A stretch of DNA of 64,000 bases from Panagrolaimus kolymaensis (taxonomy: Eukaryota > Nematoda > Chromadorea > Rhabditida > Panagrolaimidae), in contig JAJQJQ010000005.1 of NCBI GenBank assembly GCA_028622995.1, positions 3,472,001-3,536,000 of the forward strand, in the 5' to 3' direction. The notes under the pieces were generated by a model, which worked only from the letters and a program-made list of their open reading frames with translations, was not told the DNA's origin and ran no database searches. The position numbers and the translations under genes were made by a program. The first letter of the stretch is position 1; every line of letters begins with the position of its first letter. This document shows positions 34,667-45,531 of this stretch, piece by piece.

Positions 34667-35436
34667 ATGGTTGAAACCTTGCGCTCAAAATTTGCTCTTC
34701 CATTTTTCTTTAAAAATTATTTAATTCAATTTTCTTCAATTCAAATCAAAGTTAAATTATTTCAATGCTCCAAAGAATTTGGACGATTGACAAGAAAATC
34801 ATGGAATCGAGAATTTTCTTCGTTAACCGTTGGCTCCCTTAAAGATGAAAAGGTTTCAATTGATTCTCATGGTGTCGCAGCTGTTTTACCAACTTGTCAT
34901 CAGCTTTTAAGCCAATCATTAAGAATAAAAAATTATTTAGAACTGAACCTTTTTGTTTCAAAATGGTATAGAAGTTTTCTATTGAATATGAATATTTCTT
35001 CGTTAACTATTTTATCTATTAGATATTCCAGTTTTACTCTTATGGAATTTCAAAATCTTCTTGTTCCTAGTTTAAAAGTGGTCAAATTTAAAATTCTAAA
35101 GTTGAACGAGAATATAGATTTAGTTGTCTTGGTATTAAAAAAGTTACCATTAGTTGAAGAGATTGAGTAAGGTTTTACCTTGTTTATTAACTTCCTTTAC
35201 ATTAAGTTTTTAGGATCAGATGGCAAATAGGAATTTCATCGCTTGCTTCAATGATAGCTGTTGAAAGACCTCGAACATTAAGCGCTTTCACTCTTACAAA
35301 TTTACCTAACGAATTTCCCTTGAACGGGATTGAAAAGTTTATTGACAAGCACATGCTATTAAAGCACAGTATCAGTCTTAAAGCACATTCCAGAACGCTT
35401 TATCAAATATTGGCAGAACATAATCTTGATGGATAA
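34667..35436 (+). CDS. Nematode F-box-like protein
   Basis: Two-exon model: join(34667..35166, 35214..35436), 240 residues, with a 47-nt intron in phase. The N-terminus carries an F-box-like motif (LPFFFKNYLIQFSSIQ, then KLFQCSKEF), followed by weak leucine-rich strands (SSLTILSIRY, SLKVVKFKIL). This is the layout of the large, fast-evolving nematode F-box families, whose members may serve as substrate adaptors of SCF ubiquitin ligases. It is shorter than typical members, so it may be a partial copy. It resembles in type the F-box half of the gene at 14981-17450, though the sequences are not close. There is no signal peptide. Confidence 0.55.
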
Positions 35437-36878
35437 AAGATTTGCCTTTTTCCATGTTTTTTTCTTAATCTTTTATAAGAATGTTGCAAATATTATTTAG
35501 TAATAATAAAAACTAGTAAACCCTCAAACTTCCGCAAAAAAATAAAAATAATTGAAAATGGATTATTTTTAACTATCATCGGGTTGATGCAGATTAAAAA
35601 TACATATGCATAATCTGATGAGGGTGGCGGTAAATTGGAAGTTAATATTCCAAAAACAACCTTTCTGTGGCTCATTTTTTGATCTGATTTCCTAATAAAA
35701 ATCAAAATATGATTTTGTGAACTTTTGCGACCCAATGAATCCATTTTATTTTTGTTGCGATTTCTTTTTGATTAAATGGTTTTTATACAGTCTTTGAAAA
35801 AAAAAATCATTAAATTTTGTATTAAATAATTTTAACCGAATAAAATAATAATAAACTCCAAACAGTATTTGTCACAAATCTATGTCAAAAACTTTGTATC
35901 CAAAGTAAAAAAATAAATAATTTGTTTTCAACTTTTGCACAATTAAATAAGAAATTGCTCATAAAAACAAATTCCGAAAAACGCCCAAAAAAATACGAAA
36001 TGCAGCCATGTTAATCACATTAAAAATAAATTGTGAGGGTGGTGATAATGTTCACAGGGACAAAAAAAGGTTCATAAATTCTTTTTTAATTAAATCATTA
36101 AATTGACACAATTTAGCTATCTTCAAAAAAAGAAATGACTAATCAGTCAAACAAAATTTTAGCCACAATATTTTTTTTAATTTTTATAAATTTTGTAATT
36201 ACCTATTTTCGAATGCGCCAAATTTTTATCGAAAAAATGGTTTGCGTGAACTTTTGAAATCTACGTGCACAATGTATTATTTGTTTCTTTCGATCTTTAT
36301 TCCATTATGGGAATAAAAAAAGGTACATAGTTCGTTGGTCATTGATTTTTCATATCTAATGCAATTGCATAGTCTCAAGTTTGGTTATTTTTAGACATGT
36401 AACTGCTGCGTCGCACCTTCAGTAATTACACCCATACTTTTTTTTCAAAACTTTATTATAATTTTTCGTTTAGAGTAAACTTTTTTTCGCGCTAGAATGT
36501 ACCCAACTATTCTTGTCTTTTCCAAACTCCTCTGGCAAATGCTACCTTTTTATGTTTGTTTGTGTGTACTTTGTTGCTTCCTATGTCATTCCCATCAGAC
36601 ACAATGTCGCAACAAGCACGTGGGGGAAATAAATCAAAGGTATCAAAAATGGACCGCCTTCATATTTTTTTAAAACTGATATTTAAAAATAAAAACAAAA
36701 GCTACAAATTTATTTAACCTTTTTTACGTATTTTATTTTTTGGTGTATATTTCTAAAAGTAGAAACAACAAAATAAAAACTTTTTTATAGTTTTCCTGTT
36801 TTTTGCGTGGTTAAAAAAAGAATTCTCAGGAATAAACTTTAAAAGATCTATTTAAGAATTAATTTTTGTTTTTTTAAG
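35437..36878. other. Intergenic DNA with a degenerate repeat copy
   Basis: No gene seen. Between about 35880 and 36220 three words shared with the hAT element interior occur in the same order: CTTTGTATCCAAAGT, TTAGCCACAATATTTTT and TTCGAATGCGC (found near 33098, 33349 and 33626 in the element). This suggests an old decayed relative of that interior. The last 200 bp lead into the beta-lactamase-fold gene. Confidence 0.4.
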
Positions 36879-38481
36879 ATGAGTTCCTCGAGTGGCATCC
36901 AATTTGTTATGGAATCATTTTTGAGATGGATGAAAGCCGTTGGAACTTTGTTTAGTTCATGGTTGATTGGATTATTTCAAAGAAAACCAAAACTTATTCA
37001 TCTTGAAGGATTCGTTGAACCTGGATTTGAAGCAGTTAGAAATGCATTTGAGTGAGTTTTTACAAGTCTGGAAATTTATAAGAATTTGTTATTTATTCGC
37101 TGCGATGATTATCAAATTAACATTTAAGTTTTCTTTTTATTTTTAGACAAAATCTTGAATCCGATTGGGAACATCAAGGCGCTTCACTAACCGTTTATCA
37201 CAAAGGTAAACTCGTCATTGATTTATGGGGTGGCTATTCTGATAAAGAATGTCGACGCCTATGGCAAAAAGATACTATTTCAATTGCATTTTCTTCAACC
37301 AAAGCTATCGCATCTTTATGCATTGCTTCTTTGGTTGATAGAGGTCTCATAACCTATGATGATAAACTAATTTCATTTTGGCCTGAATTTGGTAAATTTG
37401 GTAAAGGTTCAGTAACCATTCAATGGGTTTTATCCCATCTTTGTGGATTAGCATATTTTGATACTCCCATAACTGAAGCGGATGCAAGAGATTGGAAACG
37501 AATGGCAAAAATAATTGAAAATGAAAAACCCAAATGGGAGCCTTGCACACAAGTTGGATATCATGCTCTAACATTTGGATGGATTGTGGATCAAATTGTT
37601 CGAAGAGTTGATCCTCAAAAAAGATCATTGTCTGAGTTTTTTAATGATGAAATCCGTGGAAATTCAGGTAAAGTTTTTTTTGTAACACCAAATCTTATTT
37701 TAACTTTGAGTTAAATTTTGTATCTAAAGAAAAATGTAAAAATTTCGTTTGTCTATCCTTTTTGAAATATAAATCTATTTTTTAAATTTTATAACTAACT
37801 TGGTTGCAGATTTCCACATTGGTTTACCTCCATCTGAAGCATATCGAGTTGCTCGAATTAAACTCCCTTCATTAACCAAACGATTAAGCGAATATTGGAC
37901 CAATCCCAATGCTGTTGATTATCCTCGCTTTTTATATGATTTTGCAACCGATGGAATTTTATCCAAAGTTGAGAAAAATCCAAATTGGTTTAGATTTGTT
38001 AAAGTATGTTATTTATAATTTTATTTGTAAAACGCCGAAACATTTGTTGCAGGAAATGACCTTGAATAATCCAGATTATTACACTCTTGAACAATCAGCT
38101 GTGATGGGAATTGGGAATGGTCGATCATTAGCAGAAATATTTAACCGAGCAATATTTGAAAAGAAAATCTTTCAAAATTCTGAAACTATAAAAAAATTGA
38201 CTACGCCTTTCACTAAAAAAGAAGACATTGTCACTGGAGCTTTAGTGGCTCGAGGACAAGGGTTTATGTTTTCCCCTTTTATTCATCCAGAAAGTGGAAA
38301 ACTTTGTCAAATGATTGGCCATGCTGGGTATGGTGGACAAAACATTAAATTTGATCTGGAAAATGAACTTTGTTTTGGTTATGTAAGCAACGGTCTCAAA
38401 TCAGGCTTTGGTGATTCTGCAAGAACTTTTGTTCGACTTCGAAATGCTATTTATTCTTGTGTTATATCAAACCAGCAGTAA
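36879..38481 (+). CDS. Beta-lactamase-fold serine hydrolase (LACT/LACTB-like)
   Basis: Four-exon model: join(36879..37051, 37147..37667, 37810..38003, 38053..38481), 438 residues, phases all fit. Membrane-proximal N-terminus with a hydrophobic stretch (about 22-37), then a class C beta-lactamase/esterase fold. The nucleophile motif SxxK appears as SSTK inside FSSTKAIASLCI (about residue 107), and the second motif as YHALTFG where Y-x-N is usual. The LSHxxGL block reads VLSHLCGLAYF. The late GHAGYGGQ supplies the third motif (H/K-x-G). The family in nematodes (lact genes) consists of peptide or ester hydrolases of largely unknown substrate. This is not evidence of antibiotic resistance or of recent transfer from bacteria, as the introns and family spread are animal-like. 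Confidence 0.8.
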
Positions 38482-38896
38482 AAAAATATGTATTATTTAT
38501 TCTAGTTGTTTGTAAAAAAATATGATTGCAGAAAATTAAAAATACAACAAATAAACGAAGTATCCGAGAAAAAAATATAACTGTTTCAAAAGTTAGAAAT
38601 GTAAAAAAGAATTCTAAAGCCAACATAAATTTAAAAATAAAATAATAAATGACAAATATAAAAACTGGGATATTTTGAGATGTTTGGGATTTTAAAAAGT
38701 TAAAGAAGTACATAAAAAATAAATTTTAGGTAGTACATACATAAATATGTTGCTAAATAATTTGAACATCAAAAAATTTTGAAATATGTTTTGTGGTTTT
38801 TACTTTTATTTTTTAAACCTAATTTTCTTTTTCTTCAAAGTCCTCATTACTCTCTCTTTATTTTATATAAACTCCCAGTTTAAATACAAATATTTT
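38482..38896. other. Spacer between convergent genes
   Basis: AT-rich 3' flanks of the lactamase-fold gene and the GPCR gene. AATAAA-type signals are present on both strands. Nothing else seen. Confidence 0.5.
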
Positions 38897-40307
38897 TTAA
38901 ACATCTCCATTAGTTAATGGTGGAACAACATTTTTCACAAGTAATCCGCGTTCTTCAACCACGCAATTTGTTCCATCTTCATGCCAAACTAAATTAGTGG
39001 ATTTTGCAACCAATGGTTTTGCTTGAGGCTGAGATTTAAAAATATTTTTGAGTGTTCTTCGAAAGGATTCACCAAAAATAGTATAAACAAAGAAATTTAG
39101 AGTGCAATTAATAACGACGAGAAGATTGGACATATCCACAAGATAAATAATTGTTTGCTTAAGTTGTTCATAAAGGGTTAATTCAAGAAAATTGATTAAA
39201 AGCGCCGTGAAATTGCAAAAAATAAAAAAGAATACGACGAGAATCAAACTGACGGTATCCGAATCATCTGAAAACAACATAAGTTTTTAGACGCGGTGCA
39301 AGTATTATAAAAGTGTTTGGTAGTTTGCTAAAATTTCGGCAAAAGAAAGTGAAACAAAAAATATTTTAATTTATTAAAATTTTATTTGACAATGATGTTT
39401 CTATTTTAAGACATTGGCGCTTTTTAAAACGCCTAAAATAAAAAAATTTTTGCATTATCCAAAGATTTCTTGGAAATTTTTCTTTCAAATTCAAGATTGC
39501 AAGTAAACAAACCTCCAGCTGTTTTGGTGACAACTTTAATCACAACAATAATATTCAATACAACAAGCAATAATAATGGCCCAACAGCCAAAAATGTTGT
39601 GTACATGTATGTGTAATAAACCTAAACGCATGCGAGATTACAATTTTTTATTCAAGCTGACAAGAGCTTACAGTATAATAAACTGGATTCATTCGAATAG
39701 CAGTGGGACAAATTTGAAGGGATTCATCACCTCGGATATCAATGCATGGAACGGATTCAATTTCAAAAAAGTGTGGAATATTATAAAAGAAGCAAGCGAA
39801 TGTCATAATGATCACCACAACTTTAGCTTTTTTAGATGTGCAACAAATTTCTTTGCAAGCTTGAGGCAATGAAATTGAAATAAAGCAATCCACCGCAGCT
39901 CCAACACAAAAATAAACTGATGTTGTTTGAAATATGGCACCAAATGGAAAAATCAATGGTGCACCTTTACCATATAAATGTGCAAGCATTGGATAACCAT
40001 GATGCCGCCAAGCTTCAATAACAAATAAAAACATTGCAGTACAAATCATACAAAAATCTGAACAACCCAATGCCATTAAATATATTGAAGTTGAATGAAC
40101 ACTTTGTTCTTTACGAGAATATACAGTTACAACCATTATATTACCAAATAATCCTATTATTGCAACAATTGGTAATATTATTCCGGATACAATCATATTA
40201 TAAGTTTGATATTTGGGATCGGTGGAACCCAAACAAATATTACAAAATGGCAAAGTTGAAACATTTAATAATGGAAAATCAAGCTCAATTTCTGTTATGT
40301 TCTCCAT
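38897..40307 (-). CDS. Class A GPCR, FMRFamide-receptor-like
   Basis: Three-exon model: complement(join(38897..39267, 39513..39621, 39672..40307)), 371 residues, phases all fit. The extracellular N-terminus has two possible N-glycosylation sites (NIT, NVS). Seven hydrophobic segments follow: TM1 has GNIMVV, TM2 SIYLMALGCSDF, TM3 QTTSVYFCVGAAVDCF, TM5 LAVGPLLLLVVLNIIIVIKV and TM7 NLLVVINCTLNFFVYTIFG, with the helix-8 start ESFRRTLKNIF. Two conserved Cys before TM3 and in loop 2 are plausible for the usual disulfide. The DRY position reads D-C-F and the NPxxY position reads N-x-x-x-NFFVY; such variants occur in nematode neuropeptide receptors of the FMRFamide/myosuppressin type. The ligand is not known. 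The gene lies tail-to-tail with the lactamase-fold gene. Confidence 0.75.
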
Positions 40308-40535
40308 TTTTTTCTTACGTTTTTACAAAATAACTCTAAAAAAATAAATACGGTAATTATTAATAACAAAAAATAAAACAATTTCATAACGCGCGCATAT
40401 TTTTGGCAAAAGATGGGAAAGATGCAAACACGCGAAAGTTTTAGAGTCCAAAACTTCAATGGAAAAAAAAACTTTCAAAGTTTCTTTTTCGTAAAACAAC
40501 TTTAGTATTTTTATTTATAAATATGTTAATAAGCT

Positions 40536-43500
40536 ATGTCGGAATCGCTTGAATCAACGGCTAATCCCAGAAAGCGACCAGAACCAGAAGAAGTAAGTTC
40601 CATCACTTATCATTTTCCACATTTACTCCATAATAATTTAAATCACTTATTTTAGGAGTTTGAAGATCGTCAAAAAGGTTCAAAGAAAGCGAAAAAGAAA
40701 AAGACAGATATTGCAGAAGAAGAAGATATGACAGCTAAATGTTTGAATTATATTGTTAAAGACGGTAAAAATTCGATGCTCATAAACTTTGCTGACTAAT
40801 ATAAATATTATTTTTTGCTTTAGGAATTCGCCATCTGTCGCCGTATTGGACTACTTATAATACATTCGCTAAACGACGATGGGTCGGAAGAACCTATGAA
40901 GATGTATTTTCAAGTGAATTTTTATCAGTTGAAAAAAATTATGCTGTAAGTCTTTTTTTGACTTTGTAAAGTTGTACTTAAAAAAGAGGGTTTTGTTTTA
41001 GCGAGTTGCTTGTAAATTTGGAAGAATATTCGTCAATGGAAAACAAATGACAAATCTTGGACATATTTTGAAAGATAATGATAAAATTACTCATATTGGT
41101 CATCGACATGAACACGCAATCTTGGACTTACCAATCGAAATTATCGCAAACACTGATGATTTATTAGTGGTGAACAAGCCTCCAAGTATACCTGTGCATG
41201 CTTGTGGTCAATACAAAGCCTTTACGGTATTAGCAAGATTGAAAGCTGAACATGAAATTGGTAATCTAAGAGGTAAGGAAAGATTTATTTTGAATTTTTA
41301 AAGACAACTAAAGGTAGATAATAACATCGGTGTAAACAAGGATTACTTCTCGAGTGATATTTTTTGGATGGCGTGGGTGAATTTAAAATGGGAATAATTT
41401 TTTTAACGCAAAAATATGACTTGGTTCGCTTCTGTTGAGTCAAAAAATGAAAGATATAAACACAAAGAAAAGCGATAAATCAAATTTTATGGAAGAAGCA
41501 ACGCATGATATTTTCAAATGAAAAGTTCATTTATCAATTACTTTTTTTCATTAATCTCTGACGTAAGCTAGAATATAGTTTTTTACATTAAAACCACCAC
41601 ATTTTCCCATGAACTTCAAATTCAAAAAGGGGTATTTTTATTTTCATTTACTTAACTTTTTTTAAGTTTATATTAATTAAACATTAGCGTTTACTCGGAA
41701 AATAATGTGAGAGCGTAAATGTCTCATAAAAGATGTGTAATTTAATTGAAGACATTTGTAGGTTACATTAGCTTTAAGAATCTTTTGAAATAAAGCTTGT
41801 TACATGAGTAAAGCGACAAAGCTTTTGAATATTTATCATTTTCTTTACACTCTTCAACATACGTTGTTTATGACATAAAGTTTAAAGATGCGAAAGCTTC
41901 CTTTTATCTGACGTTTTTATATGATTAAATGGATGAATAGATAAAAATTAGATAAGAAGTAAAGTGAAAAACTTTTAAAAAATTTCAATATTGAAAAAGA
42001 AAATGGCGTAGGCTGTTTTTCGAATCTTTTAGAATGAAAGAAAATGCAAGCTTTAAGCTTGACCTCGCGGATGGTCGTTAAAAGCGAAAGAAAAAACTTT
42101 TCAACAAGAACGTTGTAGCCTCACCATGTCTGTTTAAGATAATGGTTCCTTTGGGATAACATCGAAAGAGAGAAAGGTTTCTAAACAATGATGATATTTC
42201 ATTTAGAAAGTAAGAAAGAGCTAAAAGTGCTTCCAATTTTTGAGTAATTTTAAGGCGTTGAAGAAGAAAAAAATTTTGAAATAAAAGATCAAAAAGCTGG
42301 AGGAGCGAATATTAATTTGTTGTGAAAGGAAATGAAAGTGCAACAAAAGGAAGTGTAAAAACTTTTTAATAACAATATTTTGTGCTTCTTAAACATTTTG
42401 TTGAAGAACTTTGTTTATTTATTTTAAACCTTTTGAAAAGCAAAAAGTTGACGGCATCAATTAAATTTTGTTTAGTTATTATGAAGAAGGTGATTTTAGA
42501 CGATGCAAAAGCCACGAAAATTTTAAGCCGTATTTTTTGATAAATGTCAAAGTTATTGTGATCATTTTTAAAGAAAAGGAAAAAGGCGAAGAGGAAGAAG
42601 CACTATAAAAAATGATGAAAAAAGAACAGACATATTGATATGTCACATTAAATTATAAAAGATAACCTTGCCATGCAAGAACGTCTTAAAGTAGCTTCAC
42701 ATTTTTTTGAAAGTGAAATGCCACCATTTTTTACCCTCAAAATTTCTGAATAACACAAACCTGAAGAAACTGAATTAAATTTAATATGGGGGTGAGATAA
42801 AGAAAATCATCATACGTGCCTTAAAGGCAAAAGAAAGAATCAAAGTGCTTGAATTTTGCAAAAAAATAAATGTGATGATTCCATGAAAAATAACAAAGAT
42901 AGAAATAGTAATGGAAATTGAAGCCTATTCTTTATTTTTGAATTAACAAAATTTTCAAGAAAAAACAAAGAAACATTCTCATCGTCGTTTTTAATTTCCG
43001 CTTTTGTAATAGAAAAAATAAATTTCGCCTACTAAATTTCATAGAATTGGTTTAAGAGATTTTATATAAAGTAATTTAAAAATGACTGCCTGAGTTGAAA
43101 GAAACTTGGAAGTTTCAATGTTTGAAAATGAGTTTTCCACCATTGTTGATGCCTAAAAGAAAATGAAGAGAAAAAGAAAGTATTTTTTCTGAAAAAAAGA
43201 GACAACTTTTGGCACCTTATATTTACCCTAAAATTGAAATAACAATTTTTGAAGAAGACCAAAAAATAAGAAAGGAAAGGTCTCGTGAAACAAAAATAAG
43301 ATGAAAAGGCTCATTAGTTTAAGAAAACTGAAGACGAACGTCAGAGTGACTTTTCAATAAGAAACATTGAAACTATTTCTATTACTGGGATATTGCCTCA
43401 AGGGACAAGGGATTTAAGGGTAAAGGAGTTTTTTTTTACCAAAATGTATTTGTTAGAAGTAAAGGGAAAAGAAAATATGAAAAAAAATTATAAGAAAAAT

Positions 43501-45091
43501 GCCATACAAAAAAAGGAGAGAGAAAGAGAAATACAAAGTTTAAAAATGTAAAATGTAATGAACTTTTTTATATAACATTTTTTTAGTGGTCCATCGGCTC
43601 GATCGAGCAACTTCTGGTGTACTCATCTTTGCAAAGAATTACGAAACGGATGTTGAGGTAAGAATGTTTAGCTTTTTGGATTATGGTTTTTGGCCTTTGG
43701 ATGAAAGAAAAATGGAATATAAACAAAGCAACAATCTTTGGTTTCAATATTTAATAAATGAGAAATTTTGGGTTATGGTATCTGAATTTAATTACAACAG
43801 ATGGGGGAAATTTTATATACGTTTGTCAAAGCCATTTTGTTGTTGAGAAAAAGAAGTTGAGTTATGACTCAACTTAAAATAGCTATGGCTTTTTTCTTTT
43901 ATCATATAGTATTCTTACGTTTTATAAAATGTTGCTATTCCTTTTTTTTGTTGATGGAATGAAATAATTTTAAAGCAGTATATGAATAATATAAAATTTG
44001 TAACATGGGAAGTTAAGTGAAAAAGCATCCAAAACGAAAGGAAATTCATTTTTTGAGTTCAATCAAGCAAAAAATAAAAAAAGCTTTTTGCCTGAATTAA
44101 CTTTTAAAACACTGGCATCGCATAAAAGCAAGCCAATAGGTTTTTTGTTTCTATAAATGAATATTAAAGCTAAAAATAAAAATTTTCCAAACATAAAAAT
44201 CAAAGATTGTCTATGAAATATTTTTAATTTTTTGTTTTTTCAGTTTAAGAAAAATTTAATTGATTGTGATTGGAAGAAGGAATATGTTTGTCGTGTGGAT
44301 GGTATATTTCCTGATGGAGAAATTGAATGTAATGAACCTATTGGAAATCTATCATTATCAATGGGAATTCAATGTGTTCGAAAAGATGGTAAAGCTGCAA
44401 GAAGTGTATTTCATAAACTTTGGACTAATGGTAAAGAATCTGTTGTAGCATGTAAAATTGCTACAGGAAGAACACATCAAATTCGAGTGCATTTACAATA
44501 TCTTGGTGAGTTTTTTGTTTTACTTTAAATTTTGCCAACGCTTGCTTATATGGTTGTTTTTTAGGATATCCAATAATAAGTGATCAAATTTATAACAGTT
44601 CTGCTTGGGGTCCAACAAAAGGAAAAGGAGCTGATTATGGTAAACCATTGGAAGAAGTTTGTTTATAATTTTGTGGTTTCTGCTGAACGCAATGGCTTGT
44701 TTTTAGTTACGCGTAGATGTTCAAAATTCACATAAAGGTTCATTATGGAGAGAATTTACTTCACCCGAATACGTTGAAAAAATGAATAAATGGTCCATTG
44801 ATGATACTGCAAGTATTCTTTATTACATATGTCAAAATTAATGTATCATTTCTTTAGATTGTTCCTGAACCACAGAATTTATCATTAAATGATCGACCTG
44901 ATTTTGATCCAATTTGTCTCGGTTGTAATGTCATCTTTCATTCACCATCATTGGATCATTTACGCATGCATCTTCATTGCTGGAAATATGAAACCACGAA
45001 AGGAATTTTTGAAGCTTCGCTACCTGATTGGGCTAAAGAAGAATTGGAAGAAAAAGAAGAAACTTTAGAAAAAACTAAAATTTGTTGTTGA
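40536..45091 (+). CDS. RPUSD2: RNA pseudouridine synthase, RPUSD2/RluA type
   Basis: Nine-exon model: join(40536..40592, 40656..40764, 40824..40945, 41002..41272, 43587..43657, 44244..44505, 44565..44656, 44707..44808, 44858..45091), 439 residues. The lysine-rich N-terminus (KKAKKKKTD) may target the nucleus. An S4-like region (GRIFVNGKQM) precedes the catalytic domain with LLVVNKPPSIPVHACG and HRLDRATSG, where D192 is the catalytic Asp; ATGRTHQIRVHLQYLG is the third family motif. The enzyme converts uridine to pseudouridine in tRNA or mRNA. The C-terminus has a C-x2-C...H-x3-H finger (CLGCNVIFHS...HLRMHLH). The last intron must use a GC donor (ACT|gcaagt) to keep frame. Introns of 2.3 kb (41273-43586) and 0.6 kb (43658-44243) are far longer than neighbours and hold no gene I can support. 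Confidence 0.85.
43854..43875. repeat. Small hairpin with the ACTCAACTT word, inside an RPUSD2 intron
   Basis: AAGTTGAGT-TATG-ACTCAACTT, a perfect 9-bp stem with a 4-nt loop. The arm word GACTCAACTT recurs in the foldback arms near 11645 and 12126 and beside the hairpin at 27822. Confidence 0.6.
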
Positions 45092-45531
45092 TTTTGTTAA
45101 TGTTTTTTAGATAATAAAATGTTTTTTGTTGTGTTTTTTCTGACTATTGAAGTTGCATACTGTAGCAGATGTAAATTTTTATAATCACGATATCTATGAA
45201 GAAGTTTATGCTTCTCAATGATGAGGAATAATAACTTCTCAACTTGATGACCTAGCTTTTGAATTTGCCAATAGCACCCGAAATTGGCTAAAAGATTATA
45301 ATTGCCAACATTCTGAATCATTTTTCGTTAACCAAACGCAAAACTTTACAATATTTTTTTTATTGAATTTGTTGTTTATTTATTAGTTGCTTTAGATTTG
45401 CCAAATTCTTCACGCTTTAATTTTTGATTTACCCTATTAGAGACTTTCATTGAATAAATTTCGAGGAGCTATTAGATAAAAGAAAACTCGTTATTAGCTT
45501 TATTTACTTTTTTATTATTAAACTAAATATA
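45092..45531. other. Spacer between RPUSD2 and the zinc-finger gene
   Basis: Contains an AATAAA near 45112 for RPUSD2 and then AT-rich promoter-type DNA. A minus-strand open frame (45097-45321) lacks coding composition and is not called. Confidence 0.5.

Noticed and set aside
36879..38481. Bacterial beta-lactamase gained by horizontal transfer
   Set aside because: The family is widespread in animals, the gene has four exons with local intron style, and base composition matches its neighbours.
43586..43846. Open frame running on past the RPUSD2 catalytic exon
   Set aside because: Only the first 71 nt are exon; a good gtaaga donor follows GAG at 43657 and the remaining translation has no family resemblance.
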